DNA from: Candidatus Cryptobacteroides choladohippi
GTDB lineage: Bacteria > Bacteroidota > Bacteroidia > Bacteroidales > UBA932
DNA length: 55,254 nucleotides
Assembly (NCBI GenBank): GCA_018065985.1
Contig: JAGHSF010000018.1
Location: 1 to 55,254, forward strand
Direction of reading: 5' to 3'
Under the pieces are notes generated by a model. It saw only the letters and a list, made by a program, of their open reading frames with translations. It ran no database searches and was not told the DNA's origin. The first letter of the stretch is position 1; each line of letters opens with the position of its first letter. Positions 37,068 to 44,446 of the stretch are shown one piece after another. The translations under genes and the position numbers were made by a program.

Positions 37068-37397
37068 TCAGAACGGCAGGTCCTCGCCGGGATCGAAGGC
37101 GGGCATGTCCTCTGCCGTGGGCATAGGCGCCGGTTCTGGCATCGGAGGCCTGCTGTACTGCGGCGCGGGTCTCTGATACTGCTGGCGAGGGGCATTGTCC
37201 TGCTGGACGTCGCGCTCCCTGGGGAGCCCTGCCTGCAGGCTGATGTATGAAGTGCCCTTCTGGGAGGTGCGCTCCCATCCGGCTATCTCGTAAACTGTTC
37301 CGTTGATCATTATGGTTCCCTTGTAATCGGGCTGGCGGTCGTTCTGCTTCTCATTGCGGAACATCGATCCCTGACCGTCCTTGTGTTCGTATGCCAT
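37068..37397 (-). CDS. Small SSB-tail-like protein (DUF736-like)
   Basis: A 109-residue cytoplasmic protein. Residues 20-60 (RQPDYKGTIMINGTVYEIAG, then TSQKGTSYISLQAG) resemble the small beta-rich DUF736-like fold seen in phage-like and Bacteroidetes genes. Residues 62-100 are a Pro/Gln-rich flexible linker. The last residues are DPGEDLPF, which mimic the acidic SSB C-terminal tip that binds DNA-repair and replication partners. I infer a nucleic-acid-associated role; no function is proven. It lies convergent with the DAHP synthase. Confidence 0.6.
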   Translation of the reverse strand: MAYEHKDGQGSMFRNEKQNDRQPDYKGTIMINGTVYEIAGWERTSQKGTSYISLQAGLPRERDVQQDNAPRQQYQRPAPQYSRPPMPEPAPMPTAEDMPAFDPGEDLPF

Positions 37398-37442
37398 GAT
37401 GCGATTATTTGTATTCGTTTATGTTCTGTCTGGCGGAGCCTG

Positions 37443-38333
37443 CTACCAATCTCCAAGTGTGCTGTCTTCGTCTGTAAACTGAAGTTCCAGATTCTCGTCG
37501 GTGTATTTGAACTTGTAGATGTCGAACGCCTCGGTCAGCTGGCCATCCAGCACCGACATTGCCGAATAGTAGACATGCCCGGGAAGGAAGATTGTCTTCG
37601 AAGACCCGTCACCCTCGCCGTTGTTCCAGTGGGAATACACTCCGCTGTGGATCTGAAGCGACCTGCTGTCCATCTTGTCGAAGCGGTCCATGAAAAAGGC
37701 TCCCGGGTTCACAGCGCCGCTCTCTACTATCTCAAGGCTGTCGGCGGTCATGCCACCCCAGGGTACGTTGATCTCCAGCTGGTTGGTTTCGGTGTCGTAG
37801 GGATATATGTAATCCCAGAGGCCGCGAACCCTGTAGGCGAAACGTATGCTGGTGCATTTGCTGTCGACAGGAGTGTGTACCAACTTCCAGAACAGCTTGC
37901 CGTCGGGGCGGGTTGTAGCCTTGTTTACAGGGAAGGCGAATACCCAGTAGTCGGTATCAGGGGTGAGGAATGTACGCGTCTCCTCGGTGTCGCCGTAATC
38001 CAGCATGTGTGAGGTGAAGTCGGCAACATACTGCTCATTGGCCACAAGGTAGTTGTGACGCCACTGCACATATGCCACGTAGGCGCTGTCCAATGCCAGT
38101 TCCATGAATCGCTGGGCGATGTCGTCAGGGTTGACCCCCGGCACCGCCTTTTCGATCTTGGCAAGGTAGAATGCCGATCTGTTCAGTTTGTACTTGACTT
38201 TGATGAAGCCGGATGATACCTTGTTCACCTGTATGTCGATATTCACGTCTTTGCCGGAAAAGGCTATGGGTTCGGGGCTGCATGAGAGCAGCATCATCAT
38301 GGCGGCAACGGCACAGAAAATCAATCGTTTCAT
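37443..38333 (-). CDS. Hypothetical exported lipoprotein
   Basis: Function not recognised. The 296-residue precursor starts MKRLIFCAVAAMMMLLSC, with a lipobox-like Cys18. The mature part has fibronectin-like beta-strand spacing (VSSGFIKVKYKL near the start, DTDYWVFAFPVNKA near the middle). Two in-frame upstream ATG codons overlap the upstream gene's stop; the ATG at 38333, 4 nt after that stop, fits the signal peptide best. It follows an alpha/beta hydrolase lipoprotein and an outer-membrane-like gene on the same strand, so the three probably form one operon. Confidence 0.75.
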   Translation of the reverse strand: MKRLIFCAVAAMMMLLSCSPEPIAFSGKDVNIDIQVNKVSSGFIKVKYKLNRSAFYLAKIEKAVPGVNPDDIAQRFMELALDSAYVAYVQWRHNYLVANEQYVADFTSHMLDYGDTEETRTFLTPDTDYWVFAFPVNKATTRPDGKLFWKLVHTPVDSKCTSIRFAYRVRGLWDYIYPYDTETNQLEINVPWGGMTADSLEIVESGAVNPGAFFMDRFDKMDSRSLQIHSGVYSHWNNGEGDGSSKTIFLPGHVYYSAMSVLDGQLTEAFDIYKFKYTDENLELQFTDEDSTLGDW

Positions 38334-38337
38334 GGTA

Positions 38338-39627
38338 CTAGTCATTTGATTGCTCAAGCAGAGTCTTGACGGTAAAAATGAATCTCACGCAGCACATCAC
38401 ATGGTTTCCGTAATGTCCGAAGTTGTACTGTATGTTCGCATTGGACCACCTTTCCTGCGCTTTGGTGGCATTTCCGTAGGGCACTGTGTCGTCGTCGATG
38501 GAGTGCATCATGAACACCGGAGCCTTGGGGGTCCAGGCGTACGCCAGTACGGAATTGATGGTCATCATCGAGTAGAGGGTGGATACGTCGTAGTCCGAAG
38601 GCGTCATGGCCTTCTCGGTGAGTATCTGGTCTGTGACGTGGGTGCCTATCTGCAGGTTGATCTGCTTTGTGGATGTCTTCTTCTCGACAAACCACCTGTT
38701 GAGGTTGCAGTTGTTCTCGCCGCGTATCTCGGGACGGAGCATCTTCTCGAAGTAGGAGTCGTCAAGATGGAATCCCTTGACCTGGCCGTACAGCACGAAG
38801 GGTACTCCGCAGGGGTAGCTGGCCCAGTTGGTGAATATGAAGTTCTCGAAGGTGTACCGCACATCGTAGATGCCGCCGCCGGCAAACACGCGCTTGATCG
38901 ACACGGCGTTGCTGTAGTAATCCTCAAGCAGCCTCTGCACGGCCATGGTGGTGCCGCCGCCCTGCGAATAGCCCATCAGGTATATCTCGGGGTGCTCGGG
39001 AGTGATGTCCAGCTTCTCAAGGAAGGGCATCACGGCAAAGTACATGTCCACAACGTTGGTTGCCGTGACATCCATCATCAGATATGGATGCGGACGGTCG
39101 ACGGTGGCTCCGTAGCCGATATAGTCAGGTTCTACCACTGCGTATCCCAGGGTGGCCAGCAGGCCCTCGAGGGGGAAGGTGTTGCTGGGCGCCTCATAGT
39201 CCGTACCTATTGTGTAGTGTGACACCAGGATGACTCTCTTGATCTTGCGGTCGGCCGGCAGCACGATCTTGCCGGACAGGGTCAGGGGATCGCCGTTCTC
39301 GTCGACTGACTGGTATACGCCTGCAATCTCCAGCACCTTCTTCTGGCGGCTCCAGCGCATGAACTGCTGCAGGAATGCGGGCAGGGTGGTGCTGGTGGCC
39401 TTGGTGGCATCGCTTTCCTGTGCCAGATATTCCTCGACAGGGGTGCCGTCAGGCAGTACCGTGCTCTCGGGCATGCCGTTTCCGAGGTCGGTCACGCATT
39501 GGTTGAGAGGCTGGAACATGCGGGTGTCCGAGCTGTCAATGAGGGAGAAATCCAGATAGTCGATTTCTTTGAATGTGCACGAGCCCAGGCATACGGCTGC
39601 AAGCACTATTAGATATATCTTTTTCAT
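38338..39627 (-). CDS. Alpha/beta hydrolase lipoprotein (secreted lipase-like)
   Basis: Exported serine hydrolase of 429 residues with a lipobox-like Cys17 (CLGSC). The nucleophile is Ser221 in GYSQGG. The acid is within HSIDDDTVPYGN and a histidine lies in FGHYGNHV near the C terminus, giving a plausible triad. The fold resembles the LIP/secretory-lipase group: the LSGKIVLPADRKIKRVILVSH region and YAVVEPDYIGYG precede the nucleophile. The substrate (ester or peptide) is unknown. Confidence 0.83.
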   Translation of the reverse strand: MKKIYLIVLAAVCLGSCTFKEIDYLDFSLIDSSDTRMFQPLNQCVTDLGNGMPESTVLPDGTPVEEYLAQESDATKATSTTLPAFLQQFMRWSRQKKVLEIAGVYQSVDENGDPLTLSGKIVLPADRKIKRVILVSHYTIGTDYEAPSNTFPLEGLLATLGYAVVEPDYIGYGATVDRPHPYLMMDVTATNVVDMYFAVMPFLEKLDITPEHPEIYLMGYSQGGGTTMAVQRLLEDYYSNAVSIKRVFAGGGIYDVRYTFENFIFTNWASYPCGVPFVLYGQVKGFHLDDSYFEKMLRPEIRGENNCNLNRWFVEKKTSTKQINLQIGTHVTDQILTEKAMTPSDYDVSTLYSMMTINSVLAYAWTPKAPVFMMHSIDDDTVPYGNATKAQERWSNANIQYNFGHYGNHVMCCVRFIFTVKTLLEQSND

Positions 39628-39643
39628 ATTTGGAATCTGCCGT

Positions 39644-40288
39644 TTAGAATTTGAAACCTACGCTGACGCTGACAAGCCTCGAGCCCATCATGTATACGCA
39701 GTGTGCATGCTCCAGGGCCACCAGGGCGCCAAGGTCGACCTGCGCAAAGAAGTTGTCGTACATTCCCCGTACACCGAACGGGTTCAGGTAGTATGAGGGC
39801 GAGAATGCGGTCTTGCGTCCCATGAAGTCGATCTCGCTGCCCGTGTTGATGTTCATGCCGGCCGCCAGGCTGCTGTGGAACGACACATGCTTGCGGTTGA
39901 AATAGTGGAACTTCAACTGCGGCAGCAGAGAGATGTTGCAGAAGTGGTGGTCGGGGCTGCGGGTGATGATGTCGTCGACAATCTGCACCTCGTCCCATCT
40001 GACACCGCTGACATCGGCCATGACACCCATGCTCAGCCAGTTGCTGAGTCTGTAGCTGCAGTCGACAAACCAGTGCTGGAAGTAGCGGAAATGGTCCTGA
40101 TAGTTGATGGATACTCCGGGCATCTGACTGGGGGAGTATTTCTGATGCCAGACAACCTTCTCGAAACACTGGTCGCCCCAGCCGAAGCTGATCTCGTGAC
40201 GCGGGCCCTTGGTCTGGGCGTGAAGCGCGAGCGGCGCGAGAAGCGCCAGGCAGGCGAAAATGCACTGAATTGCTATGACTCTTTTCAT
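39644..40288 (-). CDS. Hypothetical outer-membrane beta-barrel-like protein
   Basis: Function unknown. The 214-residue precursor begins MKRVIAIQCIFACLALLAPL with a Sec signal ending at about AQ (24-25). The rest alternates polar and hydrophobic residues with many Tyr/Phe/Trp, as in a small outer-membrane barrel, and ends VSVSVGFKF, a typical C-terminal strand with final Phe. An upstream in-frame ATG at 40414 would extend into the neighbour's leader and was rejected. It is the first gene of a three-gene minus operon. Confidence 0.75.
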   Translation of the reverse strand: MKRVIAIQCIFACLALLAPLALHAQTKGPRHEISFGWGDQCFEKVVWHQKYSPSQMPGVSINYQDHFRYFQHWFVDCSYRLSNWLSMGVMADVSGVRWDEVQIVDDIITRSPDHHFCNISLLPQLKFHYFNRKHVSFHSSLAAGMNINTGSEIDFMGRKTAFSPSYYLNPFGVRGMYDNFFAQVDLGALVALEHAHCVYMMGSRLVSVSVGFKF

Positions 40289-40305
40289 AGATGACGAAAT
40301 TTCGG

Positions 40306-40313
40306 CAAAGGTA
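40306..40313 (-). promoter_or_regulatory. -7 box of the barrel-hydrolase-lipoprotein operon
   Basis: On the minus strand this reads TACCTTTG, matching TAnnTTTG, 18 nt before the barrel gene ATG. The -33 is not clear. Confidence 0.45.
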
Positions 40314-40326
40314 GTGTTTTTCTGCC

Positions 40327-40334
40327 TATCTTTG
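40327..40334 (+). promoter_or_regulatory. -7 box of the beta-helix gene
   Basis: TATCTTTG matches TAnnTTTG, 19 nt before the ATG at 40353. No -33 TTTG was seen at the usual spacing. Confidence 0.45.
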
Positions 40335-40352
40335 CATAAATACTTCTTTAAG

Positions 40353-42314
40353 ATGAAAAAGATTCTGCCGATTCTTGCAATGTTTGCCATGGCGGCCTGT
40401 ACTCCGTACAGCATTTATGTCAGCACTGGTGGTGACGACTCCGCCTCAGGAAAGAGACGTGCGCCTCTTGCGACCCTCCGCGCAGCGCTTGACAAGGCTT
40501 CTGATTATTCCCTTGCCCATCGGGGGAATGCGGTGGAGATTGTATTCGGCGATGGCGGGTATGCCATGACCGGATGCGTCCTTGTCGAAGGCGACCGCTT
40601 TGCCGGCCCTCTGACTCTGCGAGCCGGTGACGGCGCCGGGGTGGTGCTCTCCGGAGAAAGGAAGACCGGCCCCTGGCAGAAGCTGAGCGACCCTGACGCC
40701 CTTGGCCGTGTCCCGTACCCTGAGAAGGTCTGGCAGACAGACCTCGGGGCTGCAGGCCTCTCCGACTTTGGAGCTGCCGTGGGAGACAGCAACCGCTTTG
40801 ACCTGTATTATGACGGCCGGCGCCAGACCCTTTCCAGATGGCCTGACAAGGGCTTTGCCTATACCGGAAGGCACCTTGGCGAGACCCGCGAGTCACCGGT
40901 GCTCGAGTATGTGGATCCCCGCATGGACAGGTGGGCTGACGAGGCCGATCCCTGCTTCCACGGCTACTGGTACTTCGACTGGTACGACGAGTACAACAAG
41001 GCCACATTCGATGTGCGCTCAAGGTCGTTTACCGTACTGGGCCGCAGCCTGTATGGTTTCAGGGACGAACGCCGTTTCCGCGGAATCAATCTGCTCTGCG
41101 AGCTTGACACTCCGGGCGAGTACTGGGTAGACCGCAGCAAGGGCCTGCTTTTCTGGTACGCTCCGGAGGGCTTTGACGGGCAGGGGACAGCCGTTTCCTC
41201 GCTCCCGGATGCGGCCATGCTGAAATTCATCGGCTGCACTGACGTATGCGTCAAGGGCCTGGCAATGTGCGGAGGCCGTGGCGGTGCCGTCATTGTCGAA
41301 GGCGGCCGGAACGTGGTGTTCGAGGACTGCTCTTTCACCCGGTTCGCGCAGGATGTCGCCGTGGTCCGTGGGGGGCAGGGTCACAAGTTCCTGCACTGCC
41401 ACATGTACGAGCTGGGATGTGCCGGAATCATCATGGAGGGAGGCGACAGGACCACGCTGGAACCGGCCGGATATGAGGTGGCCGACTGCACGATAGAGTC
41501 GCTGTCGCTCTACCGCAAGACATATCAGCCCTGCATACGCTTCGGCGGCTGCGGCCTCTCGATTGTGCACAACAGGTTCAGCGACGGTCCGTCCTCGGCC
41601 CTGCGCCTTGACGGCAACGACATCCTCGTCGAAAGCAACCAGTTCGAGAATCTGGTCCTCGAGAGCGATGACCAGGGAGGAATCGACATCTTCAACAACT
41701 ACGGCTTCAGGGGCATTGTAATACGCGGCAACTACTTCCACAACATTGGCGACCCCAAGGACAACATTGCCGGTGGCGTGCGCTTCGATGACCGCATCTC
41801 CGGAATGCTGGTCGAGGGCAACGTGTTCGACCACTGCGGCAGCAGCGGGTTCGGCGGAGTGCAGATCCATGGCGGCCAGGACAACATCGTGCGCGGGAAC
41901 GTCTTCTATGACTGCACCTCAGCCTTGAGCCACTCGCCATGGGATGCTGACAGCTGGTTCTCCAGAAGCAAAGGCGACTGCAAGCTCCTCGGGCTGACCC
42001 CGGAGTTGGATTCGCTCACGCCTATGGGCAAACTTTACCTTGAGCGCTATCCTGACATGGTCCATGTATTCGACACCGCACTCGTCAACCGCAACTATCT
42101 GACCGGCAACCTCGTGGTGAAGACCCCCGAGCTGATACTCAGAGGCCGGAACATCGAGAGCGAGGGCAATATCTTCATCCCCGACGACTCCGGTTATGGC
42201 CTGGACCACTGGACTTCGGACGAGGTCCTCGAAAGCTACGGACTCTCTCCAGTAGGCCTTGACAAGACGGGCCCGCGTGAAACGTCAGGGAAATTTCGTA
42301 ATTTTGCAAAATGA
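40353..42314 (+). CDS. Right-handed beta-helix lipoprotein
   Basis: Exported protein of 653 residues with a lipobox-like Cys16 (MAAC). The start of the mature protein, YVSTGGDDSASGKRRAPLATLRAALDKA, is the usual opening of parallel beta-helix proteins of the DUF1565/pectate-lyase superfamily. Repeats with short Asn/Gly turns follow from about residue 300 (IVEGGRNVVFEDCSF, CGLSIVHNRFSDGPSSALRL, then RGIVIRGNYFHNIGD and IVRGNVFYDC). It could bind or cleave polysaccharide, but no catalytic residues can be assigned. The upstream ATG at 40275 lies in the divergent promoter region. Confidence 0.83.
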   Translation: MKKILPILAMFAMAACTPYSIYVSTGGDDSASGKRRAPLATLRAALDKASDYSLAHRGNAVEIVFGDGGYAMTGCVLVEGDRFAGPLTLRAGDGAGVVLSGERKTGPWQKLSDPDALGRVPYPEKVWQTDLGAAGLSDFGAAVGDSNRFDLYYDGRRQTLSRWPDKGFAYTGRHLGETRESPVLEYVDPRMDRWADEADPCFHGYWYFDWYDEYNKATFDVRSRSFTVLGRSLYGFRDERRFRGINLLCELDTPGEYWVDRSKGLLFWYAPEGFDGQGTAVSSLPDAAMLKFIGCTDVCVKGLAMCGGRGGAVIVEGGRNVVFEDCSFTRFAQDVAVVRGGQGHKFLHCHMYELGCAGIIMEGGDRTTLEPAGYEVADCTIESLSLYRKTYQPCIRFGGCGLSIVHNRFSDGPSSALRLDGNDILVESNQFENLVLESDDQGGIDIFNNYGFRGIVIRGNYFHNIGDPKDNIAGGVRFDDRISGMLVEGNVFDHCGSSGFGGVQIHGGQDNIVRGNVFYDCTSALSHSPWDADSWFSRSKGDCKLLGLTPELDSLTPMGKLYLERYPDMVHVFDTALVNRNYLTGNLVVKTPELILRGRNIESEGNIFIPDDSGYGLDHWTSDEVLESYGLSPVGLDKTGPRETSGKFRNFAK

Positions 42315-42556
42315 TCCGCAACGGGTCGATCAAAGCGAGTGAACAGGTCATGTCAAAGAAAATTTCCATATACAATACTGCCGAGAAGGTCATCATCACC
42401 ATCCTTCTCATAGTGGTGGGCGTCGTTCTCGGCCTTGCCAGGAACGGCTGTCTGCCTTATCCCTGGCTTAAGGGCTTATGCGGTGTCGCGCTTGCCGGAA
42501 TCTGCCTCTTCTCATTTTGGAAGGTCAGGAAGAAGTCGGGCGATGAAGGGGAGTAG
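42311..42556 (+). CDS. Small two-helix membrane protein
   Basis: Function unknown. The 81-residue frame overlaps the beta-helix stop (ATGA). Two hydrophobic helices are visible: VIITILLIVVGVVLGL (about 27-42) and LCGVALAGICLFSF (about 55-69), with a basic/acidic C terminus. A second ATG at 42350 would give MSKKISIYNTAEKV and a shorter N terminus. A possible -7 box (TAATTTTG at 42299-42306) inside the preceding gene's end would favour it. The layout of two short helices is common in small Bacteroidetes membrane proteins. Confidence 0.55.
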   Translation: MIRNGSIKASEQVMSKKISIYNTAEKVIITILLIVVGVVLGLARNGCLPYPWLKGLCGVALAGICLFSFWKVRKKSGDEGE

Positions 42557-42634
42557 GACGCTGCGTCACTCCCTTTGGCCCGCTATTTGATGATATATAC
42601 AGTGTATTTACCTTATAAATTCAATTTAAGATCA

Positions 42635-43246
42635 ATGAAAAAGATTTTACTTCTTGCAGCATCCATCATGCTGGCATGCTCTTCTTTGTCTGCACAGCAA
42701 AGCAGCGAGTTCAATTATTCCGGAGCCGCAAGGCCTGATTTCAACGAGATCAGCCTCTCTTACGGTTATTTCACCCTGAATCACCTTGCCAATTCATTTG
42801 GCGGAATTCTGGGAGCTGTCATCGTCGCTCCTCTCTCTGACGAGACCTTCAGCAATTGCAACAGCACCGGTTTCATCGGTCTCGAGTATATGCGCTACCT
42901 CAACAGCGGCCGTTTCGCATTCGGTGGTCTTATAGGATATGAAGGCATCGAGTCTTCATTCAAGAACAAGAAGACCGAGGACATAAGAAAGGTTGGAGAG
43001 ACCCTCATCACCGTGATGCCCACAGCCAAGGTGATGTGGTTCAACCGTGCCCATGTGGGCATGTACAGCCGCGCCGGTGTCGGTGTGAGCGTTGCACTCG
43101 TGCCTGACAAGGCAGCAAACTGCTCACTGGCTCTGCAGGTCAGCCCCGTTGGCGTTGACTTCGGCGGCAAGGCCGTCCGCGGATTCGTAGAGGCCGGCTT
43201 CGGCACCCAGGGCGTGATAAGTGCGGGTATCAAGACCTGCTTCTGA
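42635..43246 (+). CDS. Hypothetical exported outer-membrane-like protein
   Basis: Function unknown. The 203-residue precursor has a Sec signal (MKKILLLAASIMLACSSLSA, cleavage near residue 20-22). The mature sequence has Gly- and Phe/Tyr-rich strands (GFIGLEYMRYLNSGRFAFGG, AFVEAGFGTQG-like) suggesting a small beta-barrel. An upstream in-frame start at 42575 adds a non-signal stretch and was rejected. A long hairpin follows the stop. Confidence 0.68.
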   Translation: MKKILLLAASIMLACSSLSAQQSSEFNYSGAARPDFNEISLSYGYFTLNHLANSFGGILGAVIVAPLSDETFSNCNSTGFIGLEYMRYLNSGRFAFGGLIGYEGIESSFKNKKTEDIRKVGETLITVMPTAKVMWFNRAHVGMYSRAGVGVSVALVPDKAANCSLALQVSPVGVDFGGKAVRGFVEAGFGTQGVISAGIKTCF

Positions 43247-43284
43247 TCCTTTGAACAACCGGGCCTGCGGGCCTGAAAACAGAA

Positions 43285-43322
43285 GAGGATGACCAGAGTC
43301 CCAAGGACTTGAGGTCATCCTC
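43285..43322. terminator. Long hairpin between convergent genes
   Basis: GAGGATGACC (43285-43294) pairs perfectly with GGTCATCCTC (43313-43322), with an inner AGTCC/GGACT stem around the loop CAA. No U-tract follows. Symmetric, so it can act on transcripts from both directions (the exported-protein gene and asnA). Confidence 0.6.
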
Positions 43323-43357
43323 CTGCTTTATTTCCTGCTGCCTCCGAGCGTCGGCTG

Positions 43358-44377
43358 TCAGAGCAGTACGATTCCGGCATTTTCGCAGGCCTGGCGCATG
43401 TCTTCGGGCCAGATGGAGGCCTGGATCTCGCCTATGTGGGCCTTGCGCAGCATGTACATGCAGAGTCTGGACTGGCCGATGCCTCCGCCAATGGTGCACG
43501 GCAGTTTGCCCTGCAGCAGCATACGGTGGTATAGAAGGTCCTTCCTTTCGAGCTGCCCGCGTTCCTCGAGCTGCCTGAGCATCGATTCCTCATCGACCCT
43601 GATACCCATGCTTGAAACCTCGAACGAGTGCTCCAGGATAGGGTTCCAGAGGAGTATGTCGCCGTTCAGCGCCCAGTCGTCGTAGTCGGCGGCGCGGCCG
43701 TCGTGTATCGTGCCGTCGCCAAGCCTGCCGCCTATGCCTATGATGAAGACGGCCCCGTATTCCCGGGTCACGGCATCCTCGCGCTCCTTGGGGGACAGGT
43801 CGGGGTAGCGCTGCCTCAGCTCCTCGCTGCCGATGAAGTATATGTCTTCGGGCAGGATGGGCTCAAGCTGGGGGAAGTCAACGTAGAGTTTGTTCTCGGT
43901 GACCTTGATGGCCTCGTAGATGCGGCGCACCGTCTGCTTCAGGAAATCGAGGTTCCTGTCTTTGCGGTCGATGACCTTCTCCCAGTCCCACTGGTCAACA
44001 TATATCGAGTGGATGTTGTCGAGGTCCTCGTCGGGGCGGAGGGCATTCATGTCGGTGTAGATGCCACGTCCGACGGGCATTTTCATCTGCGCGAGCTTGA
44101 TGCGCTTCCACTTGGCAAGCGAGTGGACAACCTCGGCCCTGCAGTCGCCGAGCGACTTGATGGGAAAGTTTACCGGGCGCTCGATGCCGTTGAGGTCGTC
44201 ATTGATGCCCTGGCCGCTCAGCACGACCATGGGTGCGGTGGCTCTGAGCAGTGTGAGCTGCGCCGCCAGATTGGCCTGGAACATGTCCTTCACGGCCTTG
44301 ATGCCTTTTTCGGTATTCTGCGGGCCTCCCAACAGGTCCCGGTAGTTTTTGGGTATGTAGAATCCAGTCTTTTCCAT
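43358..44377 (-). CDS. asnA: Aspartate--ammonia ligase (asparagine synthetase A)
   Basis: Makes asparagine from aspartate, ammonia and ATP. Class II-synthetase-like protein of about 339 residues, starting MEKTGFYIPKNYRDLLGGPQ. Family blocks include APMVVLSGQGINDDLNGIERPV, VDQWDWEKVI, TREYGAVFIIGIGG, GDILLWNPILEHSFEVSSMGIRVD and TIGGGIGQSRLCMY. A longer in-frame reading to 44773 adds residues complementary to the neighbouring hydrolase gene and was rejected. It diverges from the GH63-like gene. Confidence 0.95.
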   Translation of the reverse strand: MEKTGFYIPKNYRDLLGGPQNTEKGIKAVKDMFQANLAAQLTLLRATAPMVVLSGQGINDDLNGIERPVNFPIKSLGDCRAEVVHSLAKWKRIKLAQMKMPVGRGIYTDMNALRPDEDLDNIHSIYVDQWDWEKVIDRKDRNLDFLKQTVRRIYEAIKVTENKLYVDFPQLEPILPEDIYFIGSEELRQRYPDLSPKEREDAVTREYGAVFIIGIGGRLGDGTIHDGRAADYDDWALNGDILLWNPILEHSFEVSSMGIRVDEESMLRQLEERGQLERKDLLYHRMLLQGKLPCTIGGGIGQSRLCMYMLRKAHIGEIQASIWPEDMRQACENAGIVLL

Positions 44378-44402
44378 ATGGGTATGTTTTTTTTGCTGTT
44401 TA

Positions 44403-44441
44403 CAAAAATCGCAAAAAATCGTAAATTTGCAAAAATCGCAA
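44403..44441. repeat. 12-bp direct repeats flanking the GH63-like promoter
   Basis: CAAAAATCGCAA occurs at 44403-44414 and again at 44430-44441, on either side of the -7 box, with a partial copy (AAAAAATCG) between. It has the look of an operator for a regulator of the divergent asnA and GH63-like genes, but this is inference. Confidence 0.4.
44422..44429 (+). promoter_or_regulatory. -7 box of the GH63-like gene
   Basis: TAAATTTG, a full TAnnTTTG match, 18 nt before the ATG at 44447. A TTTG at 44392-44395 is 26 nt upstream, too far to be a normal -33. Confidence 0.5.
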
Positions 44442-44446
44442 TTCTG

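Noticed and set aside
43628..44446. 273-codon plus-strand extension of the GH63-like gene
   Set aside because: It is antisense to asnA over most of its length, and the lipoprotein signal at 44447 gives a convincing start.
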